Source: Euborellia annulipes (taxonomy: Eukaryota > Arthropoda > Insecta > Dermaptera > Anisolabididae). Taken from it: DNA of 64,000 nt. The translations under genes were made by a program, and so were the position numbers. The notes below the pieces were generated by a model that was not told the origin of the DNA, searched no databases, and saw only the letters and a program-made list of their open reading frames with translations. The stretch covers positions 18,149 through 82,148 of the forward strand of contig JAKCPI010002584.1 of assembly GCA_023213315.1 (NCBI GenBank), in the 5' to 3' direction. Positions 21,756 to 33,161 of this stretch are shown one piece after another (the stretch's first letter is position 1; every line of letters starts with the position of its first letter).

Positions 21756-22901
21756 TTAATTAACGTTGGGCTGATTAAAGAAAGAGTGAAAGGCGTTCGA
21801 GGAGGTTTCGCTGAGTTCGCCATTGATTCCGATAATGATGGTATGTTGATGCTCGGGCTTCTCGGGATCCCCTTCAATGTCAATCTCTTCGGTTTCGTCC
21901 TGCTCAAGTACTGGGACAGGGACAGGGACAGGGATAGTTGTTATTTTAGACACCACGTCCTGTTTCGAAACTTTCTGTTCATTTCGGGGGAATCTCAATT
22001 TGGGGAATTGCTCTTTCATGAAATATCGAAACGTCGAGTAGCCCATCACCTTAATGGTGGGGTCGAAATGTGCACAGAATTCCTTATAAGCATTATGGAT
22101 CGTCTTGCGTGTGATGTCACCGGGCATGACCAGCCGTTGTTTGTGTTTCGGGACATTCGTGAGTGCTTTGGGCACCTTCTTGCTGGGACAATCGGGAAGC
22201 GCGTGTTGTTCTATATACGTCTGAAGGAAGGAGGTGGCATGCCGGTAAATGTCTAATGGAAGTGTATTGTGAGGCCGTTTGCCGTGATTGCCGTGCACTC
22301 GTGGCGTCACTCCATGGGTCATAACGTGTTTCCGGATTCGTTTGAGCTGATAATGCGAACAGTTCTCGAGGTAGAGGAAGGCGTCCAGGCAGACTCGGCG
22401 TCCTTGGAAGGCGTATTGGGAGCGAAGCCTTCTTCTCTCCTTGTGGCGCATCGTCTCTTCGGGGTTGGTGAGCACGGCCATCGTCACCCCCATCAGGTAC
22501 ATGTCGTGTTCAGATTTGGTGAGTTCTGCGATATTCAGTCTATGCCGATAAACAAACTCAGCACTTAGGCCCCGAAAGCAATTCTCCTCCTGGCATTCAC
22601 AGCCCTTTTCGAATCGTTCTTGAACTTGCTTCGCATTTTCCTCATCATTTATATGTTTTTTAATTCTCTTCACGCGGCGCACAGATTCTTCGTTTGTTTT
22701 TGAAACAATCTCCTCTTTTATGGCTTTGGGCTCCTCGTCCACTTCGATTTCACCGGTTACGACGATCTCCTGAATGATTAATTAATGAGATATTTATTTT
22801 CCATTTAAATATATGAACAATAAAAATACCTGAATGTCGGAATCGCTCTCAATTTCAAGTTCTTCAGACGAGGCTTCACTTGTTGTTTCTTTGTCTGCCA
22901 T
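21756..22901 (-). CDS. Two-exon gene, uncharacterised invertebrate family related to transposon-linked proteins
   Basis: Exon 1 is 22901-22830 (24 codons, MADKETTSEASSEELEIESD, donor GTATTT). Exon 2 is 22769-21756 (338 codons), phase 0, stop TAA at 21756-21758; total 361 residues. The protein has an acidic N-terminus, a Lys-rich stretch, a CxCxxxxC pair (about 75-82), the block EHDMYLMGVTMAVL, and then VCLDAFLYLENCSHYQLKRI and PRVHGNHGKRPHNTLP. The last string is the hallmark of a family common in cnidarian and invertebrate genomes that I recall as uncharacterised and probably derived from a transposon. Near the C-terminus is a PV dipeptide run. The N-terminal half of the family is present and the usual long C-terminal half is not. 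It is intact and lies inside RhoGEF intron 1 on the same strand. Confidence 0.75.
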
Positions 22902-24315
22902 TATTCTCCAATTTCCTGCATTGATAGTCAAAAAAAATTAATTTAAGGCCTTATCAAAATTATAATTCAAAAAATTCAAGAGGCTCATGAGCTGTGAATG
23001 CAAGTTTTCATCTTATTTGGACGATATTATGCAATAAATCTCAATTTCAATCATAATGGCGCTTGGTTCCTTCGTGCATAACATCGTCCATTTAACAATA
23101 GTTATTTTCTTTGTGATCAAAGAGCTTGAATAAATGAATCAGCTAAAGGAAGAAAATTGTACGAGTATATGTGATGCGGAAAGTGAGCTGGGACTTCTTG
23201 TCGGCGAAGTAAAATTATCGGTACGGGCATTTTAGTCGAATTAGGTTAAAAATAATGAATCGAGTAAATATTACAAAATAATGGACTTAGTAACCTTAAA
23301 TAGTTTTGTGTTTAAATGCGTTTTGCTCAAAATTCCGTTCTTTAAATCTAAAGCTTTGAAAGGCTGTGACTTTTTTAGTTTTTGAGATATCTGAGTGGTT
23401 TTGGTCTTAAAATGTTCAGGGACAATGTTCCTCTACAATAAAATGCCCATAACTCTCCTTGTGAAATTTCCGACGGGGTCCCTCCCTTGCCACTTTCCGC
23501 ATCACATATAGATTGTGTTAAATTTGAACTTGACTAAGAAAAATTTATCAATAATTTAAAGGTGACGATGAGAGTAGAGAAAAAACGAAAATGGAGTCCT
23601 TCAGCAAGAATAATTTTTATTTTATTTCATTTTTGAAATATTCTTTCTTCATTAGAAATTTTTATTTTAGTCATGCTTTGATAAGAATTCCGATATGAAA
23701 ATATGATTGAGAAATTCTATGGAAATGAAAAGAATAAATAATTGAGCAGTGAGCAAGCAGCGAGGAGTCTCGATTCAATTTTTGATACATCAATAGACGA
23801 ATTTGAAGTTTTTTTTTTTAAGTTAGCGCAAAAGAGACTTATTGATTTTTATATGACATTTATTTTGCTTGTGTTGAACGCATATTAGTTTCAATGAAGG
23901 ATGGTATCAATAGAAAGGAGGGCTCGAGAAATAAATGAATTCTTAATAGGTCACATCTCTCAACGTGACGTTTTTGATCTAAGATTTCAAACAGCGATAG
24001 CAATAAAAATATTCGTTTCATTTTGTTAAACAAAACTTTACTTATTTGCAAAAAGTTTCCGATAGTTATCTCTTGTTTCGAGGGAATAAACAATAATTAA
24101 CACACAAACTATAATGATGGTAATTTTTGGGAAATGTTCTAAGTGATTCTAAGTTTTCTATCAGAGTGCTAGCTAGCTATCTAAAAAATTTGAGATTATT
24201 TCAATTAGGCGCTTTCATAAAAAGATGAAGTCAGGGGTCGGCTTGGAGGATATTGTTGACAAGGATGTAGATAAATCAAAATCTGGAGATGATATTCAGA
24301 CCAATTGATTCGGAT
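22902..24315. other. RhoGEF intron 1, no further gene seen
   Basis: AT-rich apart from the short MITE at 23017-23092. No splice-bounded open frame was recognised. Confidence 0.4.
23017..23092. mobile_element. TTGGACGATG family, short copy 2
   Basis: Keeps both tips (TTTGGACGATATTATGCA and CATAACATCGTCCA) and the TAATGGCGCTTGGTTCCTT block of the 21018 element, but most of the left arm and centre is missing. Its 3' part is in the same orientation as that of copy 1. Confidence 0.6.
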
Positions 24316-24566
24316 TTTATCCTCCCGACGTGGACGTTTCAGAGTTCAAACGACTCCTTCTTCAGGATCATGCGGGGTTGAGAAACAAATTTGCTCTCAA
24401 TTTTGTCATTAGAAATTGTAATTAATTTCGCTAGTGCACATATACTTAATGGGGCCAGGCAAAGAATTCTTTGTCCTTGAGGGCAAATTTGTTTCTTAAC
24501 CCCGCATGGTCCTGAAGAAGGGGTCGTTTGAACTCCGAAACGTCCACGTATAGCGGGAGGAGAAAA
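24316..24566. mobile_element. Second inverted pair of hammerhead-like terminal segments
   Basis: Arms at about 24316-24400 (minus) and 24476-24566 (plus) share CCCGCATG, CTGAAGAAGG, GTCGTTTGAACTC and GAAACGTCCACGT. Core positions: minus 24365-24333, plus 24512-24544. The centre is only about 75 bp. No coding sequence. Confidence 0.5.
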
Positions 24567-25240
24567 ACAGGGCTGGACTGGATATTCCTGGCACCCCGAT
24601 GGCCCAGCCCAGCACTGGAGAGAATCCGAGTAAATTGGCCTGACTATTACCTCCTTTGGAAAGGTTTTTATTTAATTTAATCTCTGCGAATGATTCCAAC
24701 CCTGGAAAAGTTGCGTTAACGAAAAAAAAATCGGCAAAACTTTTTGGGCGCCTTTACGTCACGATGTCAGACAGTTGAATCATTTATTAGAGTCGAAAGG
24801 GGAACGTCAAAACAAGATTTTGCCAAATGTCAGAAAATATAAACTCTCGAAAGGAGTGAGAGAGGGAAGCAAACAGAACATGCTCCATTACCAAGATTTT
24901 TTTTTTTTTTTTTAGATCAAATTTTAACAAATTAAAAGAAGAAATTTGTTGATTCATCTCTCCGTTTAGCGTGTAATTCAAAATTAAACAATAATTGCGA
25001 CATGTGATGATAAAATATCAAAGCATGAAGCAATTAATAAAGGATATGATCTTAATAAACATTCTAGAAATTAAATAATGAGGAAAAAGGATCAACTTTC
25101 AAAGAAAACGAAATATTTGAAATTGTTTCTAAAGGGAAATTTTTTTTTATCAAAGGAAAAGAATTTAATTAAATTTTTTCCGATATTAAAATACAATAAA
25201 AAAAAATCTTCCTTCTCATATAATTTCAAAATTAATAAAA

Positions 25241-25555
25241 ATGGATCAAAGGGCAGCAGATACCAAAATCATCAAAGTCAAGAAAGATCAATCGCCGCGG
25301 AACCTGGGATGGGTGACCCCCAAGGAACAAGGATGACAAGCAACTGAAGCCGATGAGCTGATTGATTTAGCCGCACGAGTCAAGAGGGCTTTTGGCATAA
25401 TAAATGATAATCAAAGAGGTGCTAATCAAACACAATCCGCTAGTAGAGTGGGGGGGGGGGGGCTCTGCAAAGTGCTGGAGGGCAGTGCTGCCAACAAACA
25501 AAACTATCAAAAAAGCCGGAAAAGCATCGCTGAACATCCGCACGAGAAGAGTTAA
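25241..25555 (+). pseudogene. Small ORF with one in-frame stop, unrecognised
   Basis: ATG at 25241, MDQRAADTKIIKVKKDQSPR and so on; TGA at 25334-25336; the same frame then stays open (QATEADELIDLAARVKRAFG) to TAA at 25553-25555. A run of ten G inside makes the frame uncertain. Base composition is more balanced than its surroundings, which is why I note it. Family unknown. Confidence 0.25.
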
Positions 25556-25619
25556 TTAAAACAAAAACACCTTGTTAAATTATTTATTTCTGTAATGTAA
25601 CAAACAAAATAGAGAGATC

Positions 25620-26150
25620 AAAGCCATTCGGTAATCGAAAGTTGTGTTCTGTGCTTCCCACACCAGATTTTTTGGGTAGACATACATTTAGTTTCCGACA
25701 GTATGGTACATTTGAATTCAAGATGTAAAATTTATAAACATGGGGAAAATATTTATATTTTGTTATCATGGCAACCATTTCTCCTATCTTTCCTATAAAG
25801 TACAAGAGTAAAGTGTGCTTCAAACAATTTTGAGAGCAAAATGAGAATATACATTTTAAGAGCATCTAAAAAATAATTGAGTTTTGCATTTGAATCAAAA
25901 TCGTTAGAGAGAATTTTGGGAAAATCGAAAAAAAGTGAATTGAAAAAGTACATCAGTAAAGTACTAGTACTTTTTGGCCGATTTTGTTCAAAAGCTTCGT
26001 GTTATGATCATTTTGCGAAAACCAGTTTTTTTTTTTACTCAGGGGACCTCAAAACGTGTATATTCATCGAAATCTCGACATCGAATTTTTGACATGAATC
26101 CAATACTTTCTCTATATATTAACATACATATAGAGGTAAGAGAAAGTAAA
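25620..26150. repeat. AGAGAAAGTA-family dispersed repeat
   Basis: Shares TGTGTTCTGTGCTTCCCACA-type sequence, GGTCTTC/ACTTTACTCTTG blocks, AGTACTAGTACTTT and the end ATCCAATACTTTCTCT with the copy at 17990-18560. Non-coding. Confidence 0.6.
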
Positions 26151-26169
26151 AATCATATAACGAGGAACG

Positions 26170-26580
26170 TATAGAAAAATCAAGTCAAGGACCCATGTGC
26201 CTGCCTGTCTTTTCGAATCTAAATTCTTTTCAAATCAAGATGCTCAGGGGCCCACATCTTGTGGGTACGTGGATGGCGACCACGAGCTACCCGAGCTGGG
26301 ACTGACAGTCCTTCTGTTCTTTACATGTCTGTCCCTTCCTCCTCTATTTTCAAAAGGGGTCAGACCGTGCGACGGGCCGGCCTGTTCTATTTCTTCCGGC
26401 CGTAAAAAACCCATTCCGCAGGCCCCTTTTACGCCGACCCCGCACCGCGGGATTAAGGCGAAGATAGAAGAAGAAGATATCGCGGAATTGCACATGCCGT
26501 GCAATGTGAGGTCAATTTTTTTTTATTACGAGGATGGTTTAAAACGTAAGCTTGTCCTCTAAGAGCTTGGCTAAATCAAT
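26170..26580. other. GC-richer segment, origin unknown
   Basis: Open in both directions for about 90-120 codons (plus 26197-26562; minus 26504-26244), which suggests composition rather than coding. It contains CCGACCCCGCACCGCGGGAT. It looks like part of a mobile element of a kind not otherwise present here; I cannot name it. Confidence 0.3.
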
Positions 26581-26689
26581 GAGATATGGCCCTCTGTAAA
26601 GGTTGCTCAAAGTACAATAATTCGCAAGAAACTACCAGGGCTGCTCTCAGAAGGTGTCGTTTTTAAATAGAAATGCCTGGAACCCCAAT

Positions 26690-27160
26690 AGATATATTTA
26701 TCTTCAAAGTCTTAAATGGCCTAAGCTGCCGAAAAGACTGTGTGAATGTGTGTGTGAGTGTGAGTGCGAATGAGAATCAATCGGGAATGACTTCCCCCAA
26801 AACTTTCTCGTATATTCTTTTGGAATTATGTCCGTGTGTCTGTGTGTGTGAACATGATTGCTTAAAAACCAGGGCAGCCAGATCGATGAAATTTGATATA
26901 TACTCCTTGTACTAAAATTGTAGACTTCTATCAGCTTTTGGAGTAAGTACATCACTTGGAAGTAGTACTTTACTTAAAAAGTGTTTTCAAAAATTTTGAA
27001 ATTTTCAATTTTTTTGTCATATTATGATAAATTACCCTATTGTAAAAAGTTTTTATTCTTTGACATTTTCTCAAAAACTGAATAGTTTTTGAAATAATCA
27101 ACGAAGAAAAAGACATTTTTGTCTTTTTCTTCGTTTCAAAGTGGAACTAAATCACCTCAA
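26690..27160. repeat. Half of the GACTTCCCC...CTTTCTCGTATATTC fold-back repeat
   Basis: Matches one arm of the palindrome at 35212-36080 and the internal part of the elements at 3559 and 11330 (shared GACTTCC, TTTCTCGTATATTCTTTTGG and AAATTGTAGACTTCTATCA). Confidence 0.65.
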
Positions 27161-27169
27161 CGCACTCTA

Positions 27170-28090
27170 TCTGCCACAGTAACTCGCATTTTAACAAATA
27201 TTATTTTATTATGGATTGTAAAAATAGAAAATTTTTGATGGATGCTGTTTTAATAGAAATAAAATCAATCATTTGTAATTCTTATCTAAGCAACTCTCTA
27301 AATAAATATTCAAAGGCCCTTGTTTTTTTTTTTTTTGAAATATTAAATGGAATGATAATTTTTTTTAACAGAAGTTAAAAAAAGAAAATTATAATAGTCT
27401 ATTGACACCTTTCTTCTAAAAATATAATTAAATTTCAATCGATTTTATTTATTTAGCTCTTTTGTTTTCCCCTTAGAAATGCAAATTGAATAAGAATGAT
27501 ATTTGGATTTGGAGCGTTTGAAAGAAATTTTAAAGCAATTTGAACAAAAGCATTGGAAAATGGTCTTTACGATCACGCCGTCACGACTCATAAACCTTTA
27601 ATTTTATATAGAAATAATAGATTGATATTTACCTGAAAATGTTAAAAAGTTCCTTCAATTAATTTCCTTTTCGATTTTAACTTTCATTTGTTCCATTATA
27701 ATTCCTTTTAATTGATTCTTGATAATTTAATAAATCAAAGAATATAGAAATGTCAATATGGCTCAGGGAGGGATCGACATCACAGAGATGCTAAAGTAGA
27801 TAGGACACTTCCTTTAAAAAATATAAATTTAAAATTTCTTTTTTTTTTTTATTAACATTATTTAGTAAAACTATTTATTAGTGATTGAAATTCATTAATA
27901 AAGAAAATTTTCATTAAAAATATAAAATAATTTATATAAAAAAAAATATAAATGAAAAATTTTTAAAATGATTTTAAAGGTTAGGATTTAGGATTTTGGT
28001 TACAGGTGATTATATATATGTTGTGAATAAATTTAAATGTTTTTCTAAGAATATGTTTAAAGTTGTGATTAGATAAATAAGGCGAGAGAG
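27170..28090. other. RhoGEF intron 1, AT-rich, nothing seen
   Basis: No repeat or exon was recognised. Confidence 0.4.
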
Positions 28091-28094
28091 ATAC

Positions 28095-28206
28095 CTGGAG
28101 TATTGGCTGATTCATATTCGGTGTCGGTTGAAAAGCAACTGCCACCACTTCGACTCCTTTTGACAGTTTGCACGACATTTGAGACGATTGCGGGTTTCTC
28201 TTCCAT
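28095..28206 (-). CDS. MCF2L-like RhoGEF, exon 1 (start codon)
   Basis: First coding exon: ATG at 28206-28204, 37 codons plus one base (phase 1), donor GTATC. It reads MEEKPAIVSNVV and ends in SANTP. I chose this start because its phase joins exactly to the next exon (G|AT gives Asp: TPDDPPVESP). A second ATG at 28178 opens another frame (MSCKLSKG) but ends in phase 0 and would shift every downstream exon. The residues are polar and Ser/Thr-rich with no domain, as expected for the linker before a Sec14 domain. The GC-richer 28210-28370 just upstream is probably the 5' UTR or promoter. Confidence 0.8.
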
Positions 28207-28589
28207 CCTTCGCTGTTGATGGGGATGAGATCCGAACGTCAGGGTGAAGGAATTAAGCCAGCATTGACGAGCCGGGACTCGGCCAACCCGATCGCATCCT
28301 GGTTACAATTCGACAGCTGCATAGGGATCTCAACTCCAACAAAACATTATCCCCAATCCCAATAGCAATCCACTTATGAAATCACTAGGCTGTTTGCTTG
28401 TTGTCGAAATCCACACCCTACAGAACATGATAATTGTATACCCGGGGGCGCATGCGTTATTTTCTCATCGGGTTCAACTTCGCTTTCGCATTAGCTGCTC
28501 ACTGCTCAGTGCCGATGTCATGTCCTCCCTGTCCTCCCGTAGCTCATATCTCACATATCTTGATCATTTTCATTATTTCAATTAAACGA

Positions 28590-29220
28590 AAAAATTATTT
28601 TATTTATGAAAGTATTCTATTAAATTTATATATTTCGAAGTAATTTATTTTTATTGATTTTATTTATATAATTCATTCATACTTTATTAATTTTTTTAAC
28701 AAGAAGCCATCTGTCTTCTTGCAAAGGAACTAAATTTATTTTCATAAAAAATTTCAACTTTTGGTCTAAATAGTTATTTATATTTTATACAAAAAATATA
28801 TATATCCTAGTTGATATTTTAGTCAGAAAAATATAAAATTAAAATATGTCAATGTATTTTTTCATTAGAGACAGCCAAACGAGCAGAGTTGGGTTTTATA
28901 CATGATTTTGTAGTTTTATACAAAAACTGGATAAAATGTATAAAACCGTGTATTATACTCGGCGGGATAAAACTGATAAAACTTGTCAAGTCTGTAAACG
29001 AGTGAGTTTTTCAATCAATAACAAATAAAAATAAAATCTTTAATTTTTATAATAAAAAACTATATCTATTTTTCTTAAAAAAAAAAAAAAATATTTCAGC
29101 TAATGTTGGCTAACTTGACCATGAACATAGGGAAATAAACTCCATATTTTAGAGATTGTCAAAAATATTTTTAATAAAAATATCTTCAAAAAAAGAATAA
29201 TCATTATTAATAAAATAAAA
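28590..29220. other. Intergenic stretch between RhoGEF and NDUFA1
   Basis: The two genes diverge (RhoGEF minus, NDUFA1 plus), with start codons about 1.0 kb apart, so this region and 28210-28590 should hold both promoters. I see no specific element. A cluster of TATAAAAC-like words lies near 28890-28990. Confidence 0.4.
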
Positions 29221-29224
29221 CAAA

Positions 29225-30255
29225 ATGTGGTATGAAATACTTCCAACAATGGGCATTATACTTGCAGGCGTAGGAATTCCTCCTGTTCTAGTGCATTACC
29301 TCCATTCATGGGCAACTGGATCTGTAAGTTATTTTATTTTTTAATATCTTGCTTATCTTTAGTATCAAATATATTTATTCAATAATTTTTAATTTTCTTT
29401 TTTTTAGCCTTATTGGCGAGACCGAGAAACAAAAGATCATATGCATATATATTTGAGAGATACAAGATTACATAAGAATCCATACAAAGTTGTGGTAAAG
29501 TGCAATATAAATATTTCATTATAAAACTTAAATAGTTCTAGATATAGCAATAGGAAATATTTTTATAAATAGATTAAAAATACAAAATTTTCCCCGACTC
29601 CAAGAGGCACGGGAGGGGAGAAATCTACCTCGACTTCTGCCCAATGCCCCAGTTACTTTGCATTATACGACCCCGTAAACAACCCCCTCATCCATCTCTC
29701 TCACTTTTGGAAATGGCTCCAAAGGGATGCCGAAATCTCAACGAATTAACCAGAGTAAACTTCTCATATATAAAATTTTTTGATTCTGGGATGAACGACA
29801 TCTATTCTCTGAGACTCAGATGAGCCGCAGTTACTTCATCTACACTTCTCATATATATATATATAAATTTCTCTAAGATCTGTGTCTGTTCGACGTCCTA
29901 TGTATTTCTCGATCAACAGATGGGATTACCAAATGAAATTTTACATGTTGAAAGAATACAAGGAAATTATTTTCATTCTAAAGTTCCAATAATTCCAGCG
30001 TTATTAATTGAAGGTCCTTTTTGCCCTTGAATTATTGTAATTAAAACAAATTCAAAGAAACCTTCTAACCAGTGCAGGAAAGGAAAGGCTTGCACAGGGT
30101 ACAGTACATACATTTCTAACAGAAAAGCCCAAAAATTGGCACATACCCCCTTCGGTACCCCTTTTCCATGCTTCAATTGTTTAAAAAAAAAATTAATTAA
30201 ACAAATTTTCTCTTTCCAGGGTCTTGAATCTCTTCCTGATGAAGAGGAGAAATAA
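29225..30255 (+). CDS. NDUFA1: NADH dehydrogenase (complex I) accessory subunit NDUFA1, 3 exons
   Basis: Exons 29225-29323 (33 codons, donor GTAAGT), 29408-29494 (29 codons, donor GTAAAG) and 30220-30255 (11 codons plus stop), all phase 0; total 73 residues, close to the usual 70. The start MWYEILPTMGIILAGVGIPP gives the conserved MWxEILP N-terminus and the single membrane helix that anchors this subunit in the inner mitochondrial membrane. The RDRETKD and RDTRLHKNPYKV segments match the RDRRISG...YY region, and GLESLPD matches the KGLENID end. The protein helps assemble the complex I membrane arm. An AATAAA-like signal lies near 30288. Intron 2 (725 bp) contains a GC-richer patch at 29590-29720 that I cannot assign. 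Confidence 0.92.
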
Positions 30256-30309
30256 AAGAAAATGTAACAATTGTTAGTGACATGTTAAATAAAGAAAGAA
30301 CAGAGCTTT

Positions 30310-32600
30310 AATTGTCGTATTCAACGTTTTTTTTTTTTTTTTTTTTATTTAATAAAATTACTAAATTAAGTATTTATTTTCAAATCTGTTGATTGCCTTA
30401 TTCATAATCCTTGTTCTGATTTCACTTGGCGTGCACTCCGTGCCAGCACGGAGGCGCCGGAATCACCAAATCCTAGTGGGAACTTTAAAAATGAGATCAG
30501 CCTCCTCCTCAGCTAAAAAAGACATACGTCCTTGGATATGACATCTCATCCGGAAACAACAAACGAAATCTCTTAAGTCGGCCAAATGGTTGTAATTCAG
30601 TGGTCGTACATGGTATATCGACCCCCAGGAGTCGACGACGACCACGATAGCCGATCTCATTTATTTGACTTCGGCTATGAAATCAGCATTTGGCCATACA
30701 TTTTAATTTTGACTTTCCATTATCAGCTATTCTGGCTTCAAAAAGATATATCTGTTTTTTATCCTTCATTATGGATCTCGATCCGACTCTTCCGTCTTCA
30801 TATCTAGTGGAAAAAGGAAGGAATATGGGGATATATAATTTTTAACTAATTATTTTTTCATTTTGCCCTTGAAATCTTAAGAAGACCACTTTACTCTTGT
30901 ACTTCATAGGAAGGATAGGAGAAATTCATTTTTTTCGAAAGAGACGGTGTAATGTGCTATTGGTTTAATTTTGATTATGATGGCTGGGAATAAGGTAAAT
31001 AATATTTAGAATTTTATAACAAAAAATGATTTTATTAAATTTAAATAATTGTGCTTCGCGATTATGCTGAAAGATTTTTAAAGTGAAACTTTATTTTGAT
31101 CGACACAAATTTTTTCGATTCTCTATCAGCATGTCGCGTTACAAGCCGTGACGTCAAATGCCGTGACGCTACAAGAAATTTAATATATATGAAGAATTAT
31201 AAAAAAATAATTGTGAGATTTAATTTTTCAATTTTAAATTGATAAAATATTATTTTTAAAATAATTTAAAATGATTCAAATACTAAATAAATATTTTTCT
31301 CAGTTTTTAATTTAACATATGCCAATTGATTTCCCATTATCATTCCCATTTTCCAATTATTAAATTAAGATTAAAAAAGCGATTTTAATACCCTTAATTG
31401 AATAATTTTCTGAAAATTTTCAGTTAAAAGCCTACGATCCGAAAAAAGTTTCACTTGCATCGTGGTTTCATAAAACCACACAATGTTTTTTTAAAAGTTT
31501 ACAATTTTCATTATAATGTTTGGCTTATCTGTATGAAATAATTTCCAGGTATTATTGACGATGATCTTGGGGGTGTCAGTGGCGAGGTTCCAGCATCCAG
31601 GTAGAGTTTTTGGCCTGTTGGCCTCTCGTTCTGGCAGAAAATGATATATTTCTTGATGTCGGGGGTTTTGCACCCATTTAGTGCGGAGTCAAACTTTTTG
31701 CAGGATTTTGCGGGATGGTTGAATATATTAATATGAAGGAGTTTATCTAGAAGGGGCAGGCATATTCACCTAGATACCCCCCTAGAGCTAGATGGTCAAG
31801 GCTTCAGCATCAAAGATGACTGAAATATGATATAGTGAGATACTGAGCAAGGGCCAGTGGAATACTGAGAGACCCCCTTGAACAGTGGATGATGATAGAT
31901 TGCTTCTTCATGATGATTTTCTCTGATCTTCTCTGTCTCCTCTGATGGCCTTCGGCCCAGCAACTTATATAGGGCGCACCCTCCCTTCTTCTGCGTTAGC
32001 CTGCAGGGGTAGAAGTGGAGAGGGAATGCGATGTCCGAGTCTCGTGTCCTTATTTGGTTAGGAAAAGATTTTTCCTTTCTTTTCGCTTTTTAAGTTTGGG
32101 GATGGGGTGGCTGACGTCTCCGATGAGTAAGCAAGGGGGCGGGTACTCGCCTCCGCGGCTCGTGTCCTTATATGGCCAGAAACAAGATTTTGGTTCCTAA
32201 CCAAGAGGGTGGGGATTTGTCACCGAAGTTCCTGTCCTTATATGGTTAGGAAACGATTTTATTTTTTTCTGGGGTTGTGACTGCACTCACGGATTTCAAA
32301 TTATATTTTATTCAATTTTAATTCACTTTTTCCTTACAGCGGTATGCGAACCGAATGAATATATGATTTGCGTTTGTCATCCTATCCCTCTGCCCCATGG
32401 ATATTGTCCCCCCCCATAATTTAGTCCAGATCCGGGCAGACGACTTGCTGGTGGTCTGGGAAAGGGCATGGAAATTTTTTTGAAAATTCGGCACTGAAAT
32501 CTGCATTTTTAGCTATCCTGAGACGTGAAATATATTATCAAACTTATGATGGAAAAATATAAAATGATACATCAATCAATTGGTCTTGAATAGCACTTTA
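30310..32600. other. Repeat-rich intergenic DNA, no supported gene
   Basis: A minus-strand frame of 65 codons at 30660-30463 (MRSAIVVVVDSWG...) is open but not recognised. Around 31550-32280 the words GTGTCCTTAT and TGG(T/C)(T/C)AGGAAA occur several times, as in subterminal repeats of a mobile element. About 30870-30920 is a fragment of the AGAGAAAGTA-family repeat. Confidence 0.35.
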
Positions 32601-32604
32601 AGAA

Positions 32605-33161
32605 TCTATATATATCTATATATATAAAAATGAAATGGGAAAAATGTATGTATGTATGTAAATATGTATGTATATGTTCTATAGAAATCCACAATTTCCA
32701 ATGAATCCATTTGAAATTAAGTATACATATAGTATATGGCTCTGGGAGTAACGTAGTAATAATTTGAATCTCTTAAATGTTTTGGAAAATTAATTATAAT
32801 CAAATTTCTTCAAAATGGGAACACAAAATCAACAAATTGGCTAGAAATTAGAGAGCGTCCTTTATGCTGTGTGAACCAGCTTCCTACCTGACTATGGGCT
32901 GGGGGTGGGGGCTACGCGGCAGTTGAAAAGCGAAGAGAGGTGACTGACCCTTTAAAGTCATAAACAGACCCTTTTGTGCTGTTCCCAATCGTACCCTCGC
33001 CTCGCTTGAATATAAGATCCTTCCTTAACATCTTAACACTTGCATTGCAACAAGAAATATCCCAAATTGGGAATAAACTTGCTCGCCGAAGGCGAGCAAG
33101 GGGTCCAGGGGCGCAGCCCCTGGCTAGCGGAAAGCCCGCCGAAGGCGGGCTTTGCGACTAG
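32605..33161 (+). mobile_element. Helitron-like element, TCTATATATA...CTAG
   Basis: Begins TCTATATATATCTATATA after an A, and ends with a perfect hairpin (AGCCCGCC GAA GGCGGGCT, 33132-33150 region) a few bases before CTAG (33158-33161), followed by T. These are the TC start, 3' hairpin and CTRR end of Helitrons, inserted between A and T. The GC-rich part (GGTCCAGGGGCGCAGCCCC) is shared with the elements at 53213 and the relics at 39005 and 47001. No helicase frame, so non-autonomous. An alternative TC start lies at 32615. Confidence 0.75.

Larger units (their letters stand above)
71..28206 (-). other. Gene span: DBS/MCF2L-like RhoGEF, 5' portion (10 exons, continues past base 1)
   Basis: Ten minus-strand exons (28206-28095, 19364-19281, 17584-17470, 17397-17307, 13874-13761, 13700-13584, 13489-13364, 2751-2449, 892-779, 265-71) all have AG/GT boundaries and agree in phase, giving 457 uninterrupted codons. 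Order of domains: a short acidic N-terminus (residues 1-45), a Sec14/CRAL-TRIO domain (about 50-200), then spectrin-like helices (about 200-457). This order, with strings such as VIDRRNDKW, FDEFWQQH and LRRFEQEF, is that of MCF2, MCF2L (DBS) and related Rho/Cdc42 exchange factors. In that family the Sec14 part binds lipids and restrains the catalytic DH-PH module, which would follow the last exon here and is outside the window. The split of family members (MCF2, MCF2L, PLEKHG4) cannot be settled from this half. Confidence 0.9.

Noticed and set aside
26197..26562. 121-codon ORF with Cys and Pro
   Set aside because: Open on both strands in a GC-rich patch, no recognised motif, and no splice context; described only as a segment of unknown origin.
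27981..28178. 65-codon ORF beginning MSCKLSKGVEVV
   Set aside because: It overlaps the RhoGEF first exon in another frame and ends in phase 0, which does not match the next exon; the 28206 frame joins perfectly.
31491..31673. Minus-strand ORF MQNPRHQEIYHFLPERE
   Set aside because: No homology recognised and neighbouring frames are equally open; probably part of a repeat.
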